From Aestuariivivens sediminicola (lineage in GTDB: Bacteria > Bacteroidota > Bacteroidia > Flavobacteriales > Flavobacteriaceae), in NCBI RefSeq assembly GCF_022662015.1, contig NZ_JAKMCM010000001.1, forward strand, positions 930,001 through 994,000: a stretch of DNA of 64,000 nt. The letters are read 5' to 3'. This document shows, piece by piece, positions 9,296-18,880 of this stretch. The position numbers were made by a program, and so were the translations under genes. Positions within the stretch are counted from its first letter, which is position 1. Every line of letters starts with the position of its first letter. The notes under the pieces are model-generated. The model searched no databases and had not been told where the DNA came from. It saw only the letters and a program-made list of their open reading frames with translations.

Positions 9296-9768
9296 TGGAA
9301 AGTTGTATCATAGAAACGCCCTTAGGATTTACCAAAATCGTTGGAGATGATTATGGCATAACTGATATTACGGTCTTAAATTCAACTGAAAAAATTACAG
9401 ATATTATTCCGGAATCTTTGGAAGAATGTGTTATCCAGCTTAATGAGTATTTTGAAGGTACACGACAACAATTCGACTTGGCATTGAATCCTCAAGGCAC
9501 AGATTTTCAAAATAAAGTTTGGCGGCAACTTGAACAAATTCCTTATGGAAAAACAATTACCTACTTTGAACTTTCAAAACAATTGGGCGATATAAAAGCT
9601 ATAAGAGCAGTTGCACAGGCTAATGCTAAAAACCCTATTTGGATTGTCATACCATGTCATCGCGTAATTGGCAGTGATGGTCATTTAACCGGATATGCAG
9701 GTGGACTACACAGAAAAAGATGGTTATTGGAACATGAGTGTCCTCACAAACAACAATCTCTTTTTTAA
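9295..9768 (+). CDS. ogt: Methylated-DNA--protein-cysteine S-methyltransferase
   Basis: The 157-residue protein is an O6-alkylguanine-DNA alkyltransferase, which transfers an alkyl group from damaged guanine to its own cysteine and is consumed. The signature IPCHRVIG holds acceptor Cys121. IPYGKTITYFELS and the downstream GYAGGLHRKRWLLEHE are typical of the DNA-binding and active-site region. It lacks the Ada regulatory domain, so it resembles Ogt. It starts at the stop codon of the CNNM gene (TAATG), suggesting coupling. Confidence 0.95.
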   Translation: MESCIIETPLGFTKIVGDDYGITDITVLNSTEKITDIIPESLEECVIQLNEYFEGTRQQFDLALNPQGTDFQNKVWRQLEQIPYGKTITYFELSKQLGDIKAIRAVAQANAKNPIWIVIPCHRVIGSDGHLTGYAGGLHRKRWLLEHECPHKQQSLF

Positions 9769-9875
9769 AACTTTATTAGCCATTTTTGTTACGACGAATA
9801 CCTGTTGATGCCAGGGTATATTGAGATAGACCTTTCGATTAATTTTTCTATATTTATTTAAACATAAATTTCCCT

Positions 9876-11039
9876 ATGAAATTTCTAAAAAATTTTATCA
9901 AATGGATCATTATCCTATTTGGTTTTCTGATACTAGTTCTCTTTATAACCGATACCGATTACCTGATTAAGGCGGTAAGAACCATATATTTGAATGGACA
10001 TACCACAGCATTTTTAAAAGACTATAACTATTTTGATACCCAATTAATTGAAAAAGGCACACCCCAACCTTGGCCTTATCATAAAAATTATAATTCAATT
10101 GAAGAAACGGAAAATCTCAAACAAGCGAATTCCCAATATGGCACCATAGCTTTTGTTATTATTAAAAACGATAGCATTTGGTTTGAAAATTATTACGATG
10201 ACTTTAACGAAAGCTCCTCTACCAACTCTTTTTCCATGGCTAAAAGTTACGTGTCTGGCCTTTTAGGTAAAGCAATCATGGAAGGTCATATTAAAGACCT
10301 GGATCAACCTGTATGTGATTTTTTTCCTGAATTCTGCAGTGGACTGGCGGCCGACCTAACCGTTGGTGATTTGGCAAGCATGGCATCTGGATCAAATTGG
10401 GATGAAGCATATTATTCGCCGTTTTCTATAACAACTAGAGCTTATTTTTATGACGATTTAAAAACGATGATGCTCAATAAGTTTAAAATTGTTGATCGGC
10501 CAGGAGAGAAGTTTGTATATCAAAGTGGGAACACCCAATTATTAGCTATGGTTTTAGAAAACGCGACGGGTCAAAAACTATATGATTATCTGGAACAAAG
10601 CTTTTGGAAACCATTGGGAAGTGAGAATAACTCCTTATGGCAGATAGATAATAAGTCTAACAATATGGTAAAGGCTTATTGTTGTATTGCAAGTAACGCC
10701 AAAGATTTTGCTCGTTTGGGCAAGCTTTATAAAGATTATGGTAAATGGAAAGGCCAACAGGTACTGGACTCCGCTTTTGTAGCAAAATCCTTAAAACCGC
10801 GATTTGCCGAAGATCAGAGATACGGATATGGATGGTGGCTTAAGGAGGTGAATAACAAACCTTTCTATTTTATGTGGGGTCATTTGGGACAGTATGTCAT
10901 GATACAGCCTCAAAGCAATGTCATTATAGTTCGTTTAGGACACAATGCACCCAAACATTCAATCAGTACATTCCCTAAAGATATTGATATCTACATAGAA
11001 GAGGCCTACAAAATGTTAGACTATGATAAAAAGACTTAA
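9876..11039 (+). CDS. Membrane-anchored serine hydrolase, beta-lactamase family
   Basis: The 387-residue protein has an N-terminal hydrophobic segment (about 10-27), probably an uncleaved anchor. The beta-lactamase fold follows, with SMAK as the nucleophile tetrad (about 120-123), YQSGNTQ near 211-217 and WGHLGQ near residue 336. The closest family type is the 6-aminohexanoate-dimer hydrolase/esterase-like group. The substrate is unknown. It is clearly distinct from the hydrolase at 6887. It overlaps the exonuclease gene by 17 nt. Confidence 0.86.
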   Translation: MKFLKNFIKWIIILFGFLILVLFITDTDYLIKAVRTIYLNGHTTAFLKDYNYFDTQLIEKGTPQPWPYHKNYNSIEETENLKQANSQYGTIAFVIIKNDSIWFENYYDDFNESSSTNSFSMAKSYVSGLLGKAIMEGHIKDLDQPVCDFFPEFCSGLAADLTVGDLASMASGSNWDEAYYSPFSITTRAYFYDDLKTMMLNKFKIVDRPGEKFVYQSGNTQLLAMVLENATGQKLYDYLEQSFWKPLGSENNSLWQIDNKSNNMVKAYCCIASNAKDFARLGKLYKDYGKWKGQQVLDSAFVAKSLKPRFAEDQRYGYGWWLKEVNNKPFYFMWGHLGQYVMIQPQSNVIIVRLGHNAPKHSISTFPKDIDIYIEEAYKMLDYDKKT

Positions 11040-11736
11040 CCTCGAAGACATCCTATTTCTTGATATAGAAACCGTTCCGGAAACCCAATTTTTATCTGAT
11101 TTGGATGAAACCAAACAAGTATTATGGGAGCTCAAATCACAATACCAAAGAAAAGATGAATTTACTGCAGATGAATTTTATGAACGTGCAGGAATTTGGG
11201 CAGAATTTGGAAAAATCATTTGCATTTCTGTTGGCTATTTTAATATTCTTGGAGAAGGCAGAACCTTTAGAGTGACTTCTTTTCACGGTGATGAACTGAC
11301 TATTTTAAACGATTTTAAAACCCTTATCGTTTCACATTTTAGTATGTCCAAACATCTGTTGTGTGCACATAATGGTAAAGAATTTGATTTCCCTTATATT
11401 GCAAGACGAATGATCATTAATAATATAGAGCTGCCAAACAAATTAAATCTTTTCGGAAAAAAACCATGGGAAGTGCCTCATTTAGACACATTGGATCTTT
11501 GGAAATTTGGAGATTATAAAACGTTTACTTCCTTAAAACTTTTAACCAATGTACTTGGTATTCCATCACCGAAAGACGATATTGATGGTAGTCAGGTGTA
11601 CCGAGTCTACTATGAGGACAAAGATATGGATCGAATTATTACCTATTGTGAAAAAGACACCATTGCTGTTGCTCAGGTTTTGTTAAGATTACGTACTGAT
11701 GAATTACTTTCAGATGACGAGATTATTCATATTTGA
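11023..11736 (+). CDS. 3'-5' exonuclease, PolB exonuclease-like
   Basis: The 237-residue protein has the DEDD exonuclease motifs: DIETVPE near residue 11 (Exo I), LLCAHNGKEFDFPYIARR near 110-127 (Exo II) and YCEKDTIAVAQVLLRLR near 205-221 (Exo III, Y-x-x-x-D). This is the predicted exonuclease family related to the proofreading domain of DNA polymerase B. The role is presumably DNA or RNA end processing, not shown experimentally here. The start overlaps the preceding hydrolase by 17 nt. Confidence 0.88.
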   Translation: MIKRLNLEDILFLDIETVPETQFLSDLDETKQVLWELKSQYQRKDEFTADEFYERAGIWAEFGKIICISVGYFNILGEGRTFRVTSFHGDELTILNDFKTLIVSHFSMSKHLLCAHNGKEFDFPYIARRMIINNIELPNKLNLFGKKPWEVPHLDTLDLWKFGDYKTFTSLKLLTNVLGIPSPKDDIDGSQVYRVYYEDKDMDRIITYCEKDTIAVAQVLLRLRTDELLSDDEIIHI

Positions 11737-11853
11737 CTAAATAGATTTATGCGCCGTGTAGTTTTTGGGCGTGTTATTAAAATGAACAAGCTTTAAATAG
11801 AGTTGTGATTATACCTTTACAAAATAGACCTTATTCAAACTGTTAACTTTTAA

Positions 11854-13539
11854 TTGAAAATATTGAGTATACCGCTTATACAAATAAAAGACCTGAGCAT
11901 TTCATTTGGAAACACTGAGGTGATTCACAACATATCATACGATTTGCACAATAATGAGATTCTTGGTATTGTTGGGGAGTCAGGATCAGGAAAATCGGTG
12001 TCGTCTTTGGCCATTTTAGGTCTCTTACCAAAAAACGCCGGAAGAGTTACATCGGGTTCTATCATTTATCAGGACAGAAATTTACTGCAGCTTTCAAATA
12101 AGGCATTGCAAGACGTTCGTGGCAATAAAATTGCCATGATTTTTCAAGAACCCATGAGTTCCCTCAATCCATCCATGACATGTGGAAAACAAGTTCAGGA
12201 AATACTCGAACGACATAACAATTTATCTGCACTAGAATCCAAAGAAGAGACCCTTTCATTGTTTGAAAAAGTAAAATTACCTGATCCCTCACGCATTTTT
12301 AGGTCCTATCCTCACGAAATTTCAGGTGGACAGAAACAGCGTGTGATGATTGCATTGGCCATAGCATGTAAACCGGATGTTTTAATTGCAGATGAACCTA
12401 CAACAGCGCTTGATGTAACTGTACAAAAAGACATTATAAATCTGTTGAAGCGGTTACAAAAAGAAACTGAATTGAGTATTATTTTCATCACGCACGATTT
12501 GGCCTTAATCTCAGAAATTGCCGATAGAATCTTAGTCATGTATCAGGGACAAATTGTGGAACAAGGTCCTTCTGAATCCATCTTCAAAAATCCGCAACAT
12601 AACTATACAAAAGCATTAATTCATTCAAGACCGTCACTGGATATAAGATTAAAAAAATTACCCACGGTTCAAGATTATCTAAGCCATGATTTTTCGAGAG
12701 AGATTATGACGTCAGAAGAACGTCGTCAAAGGCATAGCATTATGTATAATAACCCGCCTATTTTGGAGGTGATTAATCTTGAAAAGACCTATATTTCAAA
12801 ATCCGGCTGGCTTTCTAAATCACAAGCTTTTAAAGCTGTCGACAGGGTCAGCTTTAAGCTTTATGAAGGCGAAACTCTGGGTCTTGTAGGTGAATCCGGA
12901 TGTGGTAAATCAACATTAGGAAATGCCATATTACAACTTGATAAGGCATCAGCTGGAACAATTTTATACAAAGGCAAGGACATTACAAATCTTTCGACTT
13001 CTGATATTCGGGCGTTGAGAAAAGAAATACAAATTATTTTCCAAGACCCCTTTTCGTCCTTAAACCCTAGAATCCCAATTGGAGAAGCCATTATGGAGCC
13101 CATGAATGTTCATGGTATTTTTAATACTGTCGAAGACCGTAAGGCTAAGGTGTTATCAATTCTAAAACGTGTGGGCCTTTCTGAAACCTTTTACAATAGA
13201 TATCCACATGAGTTTTCCGGCGGACAACGTCAGCGTATTGGTATTGCAAGGACCATCGCAGTACAACCTAAATTAATCATCTGTGATGAATCAGTATCGG
13301 CTCTGGACATATCAGTTCAGGCACAGGTGTTAAATCTTTTAAATGAACTTAAAGAAGATTTTGGATTTACCTATATTTTTATTTCTCACGATTTGGCTGT
13401 TGTAAAATATATGAGTGATCAGCTCTTGGTTATGAACAGTGGTAAAATTGAAGAATTGGACGATGCAGATGTGATATACAACCATCCTAAAAAAGAATAT
13501 ACCAAAAAGTTAATTCATGCAATCCCTAAAGGACTATAG
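11854..13539 (+). CDS. ABC transporter with two fused ATPase domains (Opp/Dpp type)
   Basis: The 561-residue protein contains two complete ATPase domains. Domain 1 has Walker A GESGSGKS near 43, signature SGGQKQR near 155 and Walker B IADEPTTALD. Domain 2 has GESGCGKS near 346, SGGQRQR near 444 and ICDESVSALD. It resembles the fused OppD-OppF arrangement of YejF and GsiA, which energises peptide or glutathione uptake. No in-frame ATG lies near the front. A stop at 11851 precedes TTG at 11854 (a second TTG is at 11863), so the start is non-ATG. No permease or binding-protein gene is adjacent. Confidence 0.9.
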   Translation: MKILSIPLIQIKDLSISFGNTEVIHNISYDLHNNEILGIVGESGSGKSVSSLAILGLLPKNAGRVTSGSIIYQDRNLLQLSNKALQDVRGNKIAMIFQEPMSSLNPSMTCGKQVQEILERHNNLSALESKEETLSLFEKVKLPDPSRIFRSYPHEISGGQKQRVMIALAIACKPDVLIADEPTTALDVTVQKDIINLLKRLQKETELSIIFITHDLALISEIADRILVMYQGQIVEQGPSESIFKNPQHNYTKALIHSRPSLDIRLKKLPTVQDYLSHDFSREIMTSEERRQRHSIMYNNPPILEVINLEKTYISKSGWLSKSQAFKAVDRVSFKLYEGETLGLVGESGCGKSTLGNAILQLDKASAGTILYKGKDITNLSTSDIRALRKEIQIIFQDPFSSLNPRIPIGEAIMEPMNVHGIFNTVEDRKAKVLSILKRVGLSETFYNRYPHEFSGGQRQRIGIARTIAVQPKLIICDESVSALDISVQAQVLNLLNELKEDFGFTYIFISHDLAVVKYMSDQLLVMNSGKIEELDDADVIYNHPKKEYTKKLIHAIPKGL

Positions 13540-13656
13540 CATGAAAACTTTTTTGGTTATATAGAGTAATCCTCTAATAAACTGTAAATACTCCTGAATG
13601 GTTTCCTTTAGCTTACTGTCTTTAAATTCAATTTGCTCGGATACATTAGATGCCAT
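13534..13656 (-). CDS. Possible small protein, 40 residues, unknown
   Basis: A short frame on the minus strand starts with ATG at 13656 (MASNVSEQIEFKDSKLKETI...) and ends at 13534, overlapping the ABC ATPase stop by 6 nt tail to tail. The composition is protein-like: a charged, helix-prone first half, then a hydrophobic patch (FIRGLLYI) and a basic end. No family is recognised, and no clear -33/-7 promoter pair is seen upstream. It could be a real small protein or chance. Confidence 0.35.
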   Translation of the reverse strand: MASNVSEQIEFKDSKLKETIQEYLQFIRGLLYITKKVFML

Positions 13657-13891
13657 ATTTCAAGTAGGTTAAGTTTATGGTAGATTTGGGGCAAATCTGA
13701 ATATTTAATTGGTTTATTTGGGGACTGTAAAAATGCATATTATTTTTAAATTATCAGTTTATAATCATATTTATTCGTTGTAATGCACTTTTTTTTAACA
13801 TTTGTTGCTTTTTTCCTTCAATTAAGATCTTAAACCCGAGAACAGTATTCAATACAGAATGCTTATATTTATATCTATTAAAAATTAAAAA
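13657..13891. other. Non-coding gap upstream of acetoacetyl-CoA synthetase
   Basis: Together with the small ORF this makes a 352-nt interval between the ABC ATPase and acetoacetyl-CoA synthetase. It is very AT-rich. A TATATTTA sequence about 25 nt before the ATG at 13892 is an imperfect match to the Bacteroidota -7 box, without a matching TTG. I see no RNA gene, repeat or convincing terminator. Confidence 0.4.
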
Positions 13892-15859
13892 ATGTCTGTA
13901 AAAAAATTGTGGGAAGGCTCGGCTCAATTTCAAGAGAACAGTCACTTATTTAAATATAAAACCTGGTTGGCCCACGAATACCAGATTGACCTCAACTCCT
14001 ATGACGATATTTGGCAGTGGTCTGTCGACCATATTGAAGATTTTTGGAGAAGCATTTGGGACTATTTCGACATTATTTCACATCAACCTTACCAGTCTGT
14101 TTTAAAGTTAAGGACCATGCCCGATTTCGAATGGTTCTCAGGGGCACAATTAAACTATGCAGAACATATCTTTCGACATCATCATTTAGATGAAGAAACA
14201 GCGATACTATTTTCCAATGAACGCGGTGTTTCGGAAACGCTTTCATGGAAAGGTTTAAAAACCAAGGTTGCATCTATGGCCACTTATTTAAAGTCTATAG
14301 GCGTTTCAAAAGGGGATTGTGTTGCAGCTTTTCTACCAAATGTACCAGAAGCAACGATTTCTTTTCTAGCTGTAAATTCCTTAGGTGCCATATGGTCCAG
14401 TACCTCTCCTGACTTTGGAAGCGAAAGCGTCATTGACCGGTTTATTCAAATTAAGCCGAAAGTCTTTATTACAGTTGACGGGTATTATTACAACGGTAAA
14501 CCTTATGATAAAATAGATATCGCCAAAACAATTGCAAATGCACTGCCGACCCTGCAACAGGTTATTGTATTGCCTTATCTTAACCAAGAAGCTATTACCT
14601 CATTTCCAAGAGAAGCTAAAAACATCAAGGACATATTCAAAAATAAAGGTGATGAACTGAGTTTTGAACCGGTTAACTTTAATCATCCGATATGGGTGTT
14701 ATATTCATCGGGGACAACAGGTTTGCCCAAAGCCATCGTGCACTCCCACGGGGGTATTCTATTGGAACATTTAAAGTACATGGCATTTCATAACGACGTA
14801 CACGAGGGTGAACGTTATTTTTGGTTCACTACCACGGGATGGATGATGTGGAATTTCCTTCAATCTCCTTTACTCATGGGTGCAACAATTGTTCTCTATG
14901 ATGGTTCTCCAACTTATCCAGATTTTAACCGTCTCTGGAAGTTCTCTGAAAGTGTAAAAATTAATCACTTTGGTACCAGCGCCCCCTTTCTTGTAGCCAG
15001 TATGAAGCAACATATTAAACCTAAAGAACATTATGATCAGGCCGCTCTTCGGTCTATAAGCTCCACTGGAGCGCCTTTACCTTTTGAAGCATTCGAGTAT
15101 GTTTACAGAAACATAAAAAGTGATGTTTGGTTATGTTCCATGGCCGGAGGCACTGATGTTTGTACGGCCTTCGTAGGAGGGTCTCCATTTTATGCCGTTC
15201 ATGCCGGGGAAATACAATGTCGGGCCCTTGGAGTTTCATTACATGCATACAACGATAAGGGAGAATCTGTGGAAGATGAATTAGGTGAAATGGTTATAGA
15301 CAAACCAATGCCATCAATGCCTATATATTTTTGGAATGATCCTGATAATAAACGTTACCAGGCCAGTTATTTTGATCATTTTCCGGGAAAATGGAGACAC
15401 GGTGATTTTATAAAAATTAACTCTAAAACGAAGGGCATTGTTATTTACGGCAGGTCTGATGCAACCCTTAACCGGCATGGCATTCGTATTGGCACAAGTG
15501 AAATATATCGTAGTATTAACAAGATAAATTCTATTGAAGATTCACTCATTGTTAATTTAGAATTGGAAGGCGGCCGGCATTACATGCCTTTATTTGTTAA
15601 AATGAAAACCGGTATTGAATTATCGGAGAATATCAAAACTCAAATAAACAACCAACTTAAAAAAGAATATTCTCCACGTCATGTGCCGGATACCATTATT
15701 GAAGTTCCCGATATTCCTTATACAATAAGTGGTAAAAAAATGGAAGCTCCCGTAAAAAAAATTCTAATGAAAATGGCAATAGAAAAGTCTATTAACAGAG
15801 ATTCCATGAAAAATCCCGAGTCAGTGGATTTCTTTATCGCCTATGCTAAAACAATTTAA
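13892..15859 (+). CDS. Acetoacetyl-CoA synthetase (acetoacetate--CoA ligase)
   Basis: The 655-residue ANL-superfamily enzyme activates acetoacetate with ATP and CoA. The N-terminal cap is acetyl-CoA-synthetase-like. The ATP-binding loop YSSGTTGLPKAIVHSHGG lies near 271-288. STGAPLPFEAFEYV and CSMAGGTDVCTAFVGG are typical of acetoacetyl-CoA synthetases. KWRHGDF, YGRSDATLNRHGIRIG and the C-terminal SGKKMEAPVKKIL, with its catalytic lysine, complete the hinge and C-domain. Likely roles are ketone-body use or recycling of polyhydroxybutyrate or leucine-degradation products. Confidence 0.92.
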   Translation: MSVKKLWEGSAQFQENSHLFKYKTWLAHEYQIDLNSYDDIWQWSVDHIEDFWRSIWDYFDIISHQPYQSVLKLRTMPDFEWFSGAQLNYAEHIFRHHHLDEETAILFSNERGVSETLSWKGLKTKVASMATYLKSIGVSKGDCVAAFLPNVPEATISFLAVNSLGAIWSSTSPDFGSESVIDRFIQIKPKVFITVDGYYYNGKPYDKIDIAKTIANALPTLQQVIVLPYLNQEAITSFPREAKNIKDIFKNKGDELSFEPVNFNHPIWVLYSSGTTGLPKAIVHSHGGILLEHLKYMAFHNDVHEGERYFWFTTTGWMMWNFLQSPLLMGATIVLYDGSPTYPDFNRLWKFSESVKINHFGTSAPFLVASMKQHIKPKEHYDQAALRSISSTGAPLPFEAFEYVYRNIKSDVWLCSMAGGTDVCTAFVGGSPFYAVHAGEIQCRALGVSLHAYNDKGESVEDELGEMVIDKPMPSMPIYFWNDPDNKRYQASYFDHFPGKWRHGDFIKINSKTKGIVIYGRSDATLNRHGIRIGTSEIYRSINKINSIEDSLIVNLELEGGRHYMPLFVKMKTGIELSENIKTQINNQLKKEYSPRHVPDTIIEVPDIPYTISGKKMEAPVKKILMKMAIEKSINRDSMKNPESVDFFIAYAKTI

Positions 15860-15995
15860 TTTCTGCCTAATTTTTCATTACTATGGGAGCAATACACCAG
15901 AAGTCAGATCTTTAAAGGTTAAATTATAAGGACAAGTCTATTTCAAAAAAAATGGCTGCAAAACCAATCTGTTGATATACATTGGTTCAGCTATT

Positions 15996-18341
15996 TCAAT
16001 TAAAATCCAATCCCTCAGGCATGGTGTCTTCCTGTTCATCCTCGATAATAAGGCTTTCCCCTTCTTCCGAACAATCTACATTTATTGAAAGTTCTAATGG
16101 GGCTTCAAATTCTTCCTGAGATATATCCAAGGTGTCATCGGCATAGCAACTTTTCATATATAAGGCCCAAATCGGTAATGCCATAGCAGCACCCTGTCCA
16201 TACGTAATCGATGCAAAGTGAGCAGCCCTGTCTTCAGCTCCAACCCATACTCCAGTCACTAAATTAGGAACCATCCCCATAAACCAACCATCACTTTGAT
16301 TTTGTGTGGTTCCTGTCTTTCCAGCAATAGGGTTTGTAAATTCATAAGGGTAACCCGTTACAATTTCCCTGAAATCTGCTCGGTAGGCATCAGCTCCTTT
16401 GGTTCTTAAACGCACACCAGATCCAAATTGTGTAACCCCCTCCAAAAGTTTTACGGTAACATAGGCGGTCTCCTCATTCAATACATCACGTGTTTCTGGC
16501 TTAAATTGATATAGTATAGTGCCGTTTTTATCTTCGATTTGGGTGACCATAACAGGTTTCGTATAAACGCCTTTATTTGCAAAACTGGCATAAGCACCTA
16601 CCATTTCATAGACACTCAAATCGGGGGTTCCAAGTGCAATAGATGGCACAGGTAAAATATTGGATTCAACTCCCAGCTTTTCAACTAAATCCTTTACAGG
16701 TTGTGGTCCGACTTTGTCAATTAACCGAGCTGTTACAGTATTCACTGAATTGGCTAGGGCATTTTTTAATGTACGCACCCCACCGTAGTCATCATCAGAA
16801 TTCTTGGGACACCATTCTTCGGGGTTACCATACTTGTTCTTCTCAATACAAAAGGGCGTGTCCGGTATTTCATCACAGGGTGACAAATGCAACTGATCTA
16901 TAGCTGCGGTATAAACAAAAGGTTTAAACGTCGAGCCTATCTGACGTTTCCCCTGCTTGACCATATCATATTGAAAATGCCGGTAATTAATTCCGCCCAC
17001 CCATGCTTTAACATGCCCTGTAAATGGATCCATAGACATCATCCCTGTTCTTAAGAAGGATTTATAGTAGCGCATGGAATCGATGGGCTTCATAATAGTG
17101 TCCTTTTCTGATGGCTTACCATCCTTCCATTCAAATACGGACATCTGTATGGGTTTATAGAATGACTCGACTATGTCTTTGTCTTTTTTTCTCAAGTCAT
17201 ATTTCATGTGTCTCCATCTTTCAGATTGTCTTATGGAATTGCGCATAAGGGTATCAATGGCGCCTAAAGTTAATTCTAGAAATGGTGCCGTGGGATTACG
17301 TTTAGGTGTATTCTGATGGAAAAACTCAGCCTGCAATCTCGGCATATGTTGCTGAATGGCATCCTCGGCATACTTCTGCATTCGGGAATCTATAGTCGTA
17401 TATATTTTCAAACCATCATTATACAAGCTCCATTTCGTGCCATCTGGTTTTGGGTTATCCTTAATCCAATCCTTCATGAACGATTTCAAATACTCCCTAA
17501 AATAGGTCGCTATACCCTCGCGGTGAGATTCCGGCGTATAGTTCAGTTCCAATTCTGTTTTCTGCAAAGAATCTCTGATTTGCTCAGAAATGTAGCCATA
17601 TTTCTCCATTTGTGATAACACAACATTACGTCTATTTTTAACCCCTACTGGATTTCTTCTGGGGTCATAAAGGGATGAGTTTTTAAACATCCCGACTAAC
17701 ATGGCTGATTCCTTTAATTCTAAATCTATAGGTTCCTTACCAAAATAAATGCGGGCCGCACTGCGAATACCATCCGCATTATTTAAAAAGTCATAAATAT
17801 TAAAATACTGGGAAATTATTTCCTCTTTCGTATATTGACGCTCCAAACGAATTGCAATTATCCATTCCCTCACCTTTTGAAAAGCACGTTCAAACTTACT
17901 TCTGGATACTTGTTTGGTAAATAATTGTTTTGCCAATTGCTGTGATATTGTGCTGGCTCCACCTCCGCCTCCCAACATGACTAATGCACGCAATGTCCCT
18001 CGTGCATCTATGCCCGAATGACTGTGAAATCGCACATCCTCTGTAGCAATTAAGGCTTCTACCAAATGCTTGGGTAACTCATCATACCCTATTGGAGTTC
18101 TATTATCATCAAAATAAAATTTTCCAAGGGTAGTCCCATCTGAAGATATGATTTCGGTGGCTAAATTTGTTTTAGGGTTTTCGAGTACCGTATGATCCGG
18201 CAGTTCCCCAAGAAAACCCCATGAGGCCACCATAAACAGCACTACTATTGACATTATACCCGCCAAAAACAGTATCCAAAACCAACGAATATATTTTGAA
18301 AAATCCTGAGCTTTTTGTTTTCCCTTTTTTGTTTTTGCCAT
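15996..18341 (-). CDS. Class A penicillin-binding protein 1A (transglycosylase/transpeptidase)
   Basis: The 781-residue bifunctional peptidoglycan synthase has a short cytoplasmic basic tail and a membrane anchor at about 20-45. The GT51 transglycosylase domain has EDVRFHSHSGID near 96-107 and GASTISQQLAKQLF. The transpeptidase domain has nucleophile GSTFKPF near 468-474, SVN (in NALANSVNTVTA) and KTGTT near 674. The C-terminal tail is acidic (EEGESLIIEDEQED). It lies 44 nt downstream of gldH on the same strand, suggesting one transcript for wall synthesis and gliding functions. Confidence 0.95.
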   Translation of the reverse strand: MAKTKKGKQKAQDFSKYIRWFWILFLAGIMSIVVLFMVASWGFLGELPDHTVLENPKTNLATEIISSDGTTLGKFYFDDNRTPIGYDELPKHLVEALIATEDVRFHSHSGIDARGTLRALVMLGGGGGASTISQQLAKQLFTKQVSRSKFERAFQKVREWIIAIRLERQYTKEEIISQYFNIYDFLNNADGIRSAARIYFGKEPIDLELKESAMLVGMFKNSSLYDPRRNPVGVKNRRNVVLSQMEKYGYISEQIRDSLQKTELELNYTPESHREGIATYFREYLKSFMKDWIKDNPKPDGTKWSLYNDGLKIYTTIDSRMQKYAEDAIQQHMPRLQAEFFHQNTPKRNPTAPFLELTLGAIDTLMRNSIRQSERWRHMKYDLRKKDKDIVESFYKPIQMSVFEWKDGKPSEKDTIMKPIDSMRYYKSFLRTGMMSMDPFTGHVKAWVGGINYRHFQYDMVKQGKRQIGSTFKPFVYTAAIDQLHLSPCDEIPDTPFCIEKNKYGNPEEWCPKNSDDDYGGVRTLKNALANSVNTVTARLIDKVGPQPVKDLVEKLGVESNILPVPSIALGTPDLSVYEMVGAYASFANKGVYTKPVMVTQIEDKNGTILYQFKPETRDVLNEETAYVTVKLLEGVTQFGSGVRLRTKGADAYRADFREIVTGYPYEFTNPIAGKTGTTQNQSDGWFMGMVPNLVTGVWVGAEDRAAHFASITYGQGAAMALPIWALYMKSCYADDTLDISQEEFEAPLELSINVDCSEEGESLIIEDEQEDTMPEGLDFN

Positions 18342-18385
18342 AAAATAAGCGCCTAAATAAATAAGTATCTTAAGTCCTTTAAATT

Positions 18386-18880
18386 TTATTTTCCCTGCGG
18401 ATTTTCTATTCTAAACCCAATATCAGTAATCCCTTCCAATTCAACCACACCCTTAACCTTTCCATTTTCACGCATGGCATGCTGAATACGTACAATATAT
18501 TCCCCTTTTTCGTTAAATACGACATTTTCCTTATACCATAATTTATTTTCCTTAATGTCGGTATGGCCTGAACCAAGAAGCTTACCATTGGCGTCTGCCA
18601 TTCGATATTCAAGGGTGTCCGTAATGGTCTTTCCGTGAGGAAATACCATTTCTACAATTAAAAATATATTGTTGTATTTATAAGTATTCGTATTTCTTAA
18701 GTTCACAAATAGGTTATATGGTTTTATCGAATCAGGTGGATGTATTTTAAAACTGGTGATAGAATCCTTATGCCATGCATTAGGGACAGATTTATATTCA
18801 TCGAAAACATGATTGGAATCACAGGAAACAATTACAAAAGCAAAACTCAATACATTTAAAAAAATATTATTTCGAAACAT
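18386..18880 (-). CDS. gldH: Gliding motility lipoprotein GldH
   Basis: Translation from ATG at 18880 gives a 164-residue lipoprotein: MFRNNIFLNVLSFAFVIVSC ends in a lipobox cysteine. A longer frame from 18967 would add 29 charged residues before the signal peptide and is rejected. The body, with WHKDSITSFKI, NLFVNLRNTNTYKYNNIFLIVEMVFP and DTLEYRMAD, matches GldH of Flavobacterium, which is needed for gliding motility. The gene overlaps the end of ricT by 14 nt and precedes the PBP1A gene, the order familiar in Flavobacteriaceae. Confidence 0.92.
   Translation of the reverse strand: MFRNNIFLNVLSFAFVIVSCDSNHVFDEYKSVPNAWHKDSITSFKIHPPDSIKPYNLFVNLRNTNTYKYNNIFLIVEMVFPHGKTITDTLEYRMADANGKLLGSGHTDIKENKLWYKENVVFNEKGEYIVRIQHAMRENGKVKGVVELEGITDIGFRIENPQGK

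Noticed and set aside
15962-15987. Inverted repeat AACCAAT/ATTGGTT between acetoacetyl-CoA synthetase and PBP1A genes
   Set aside because: Seven-bp stem with a 12-nt loop and no T-tract; too weak to call a terminator.
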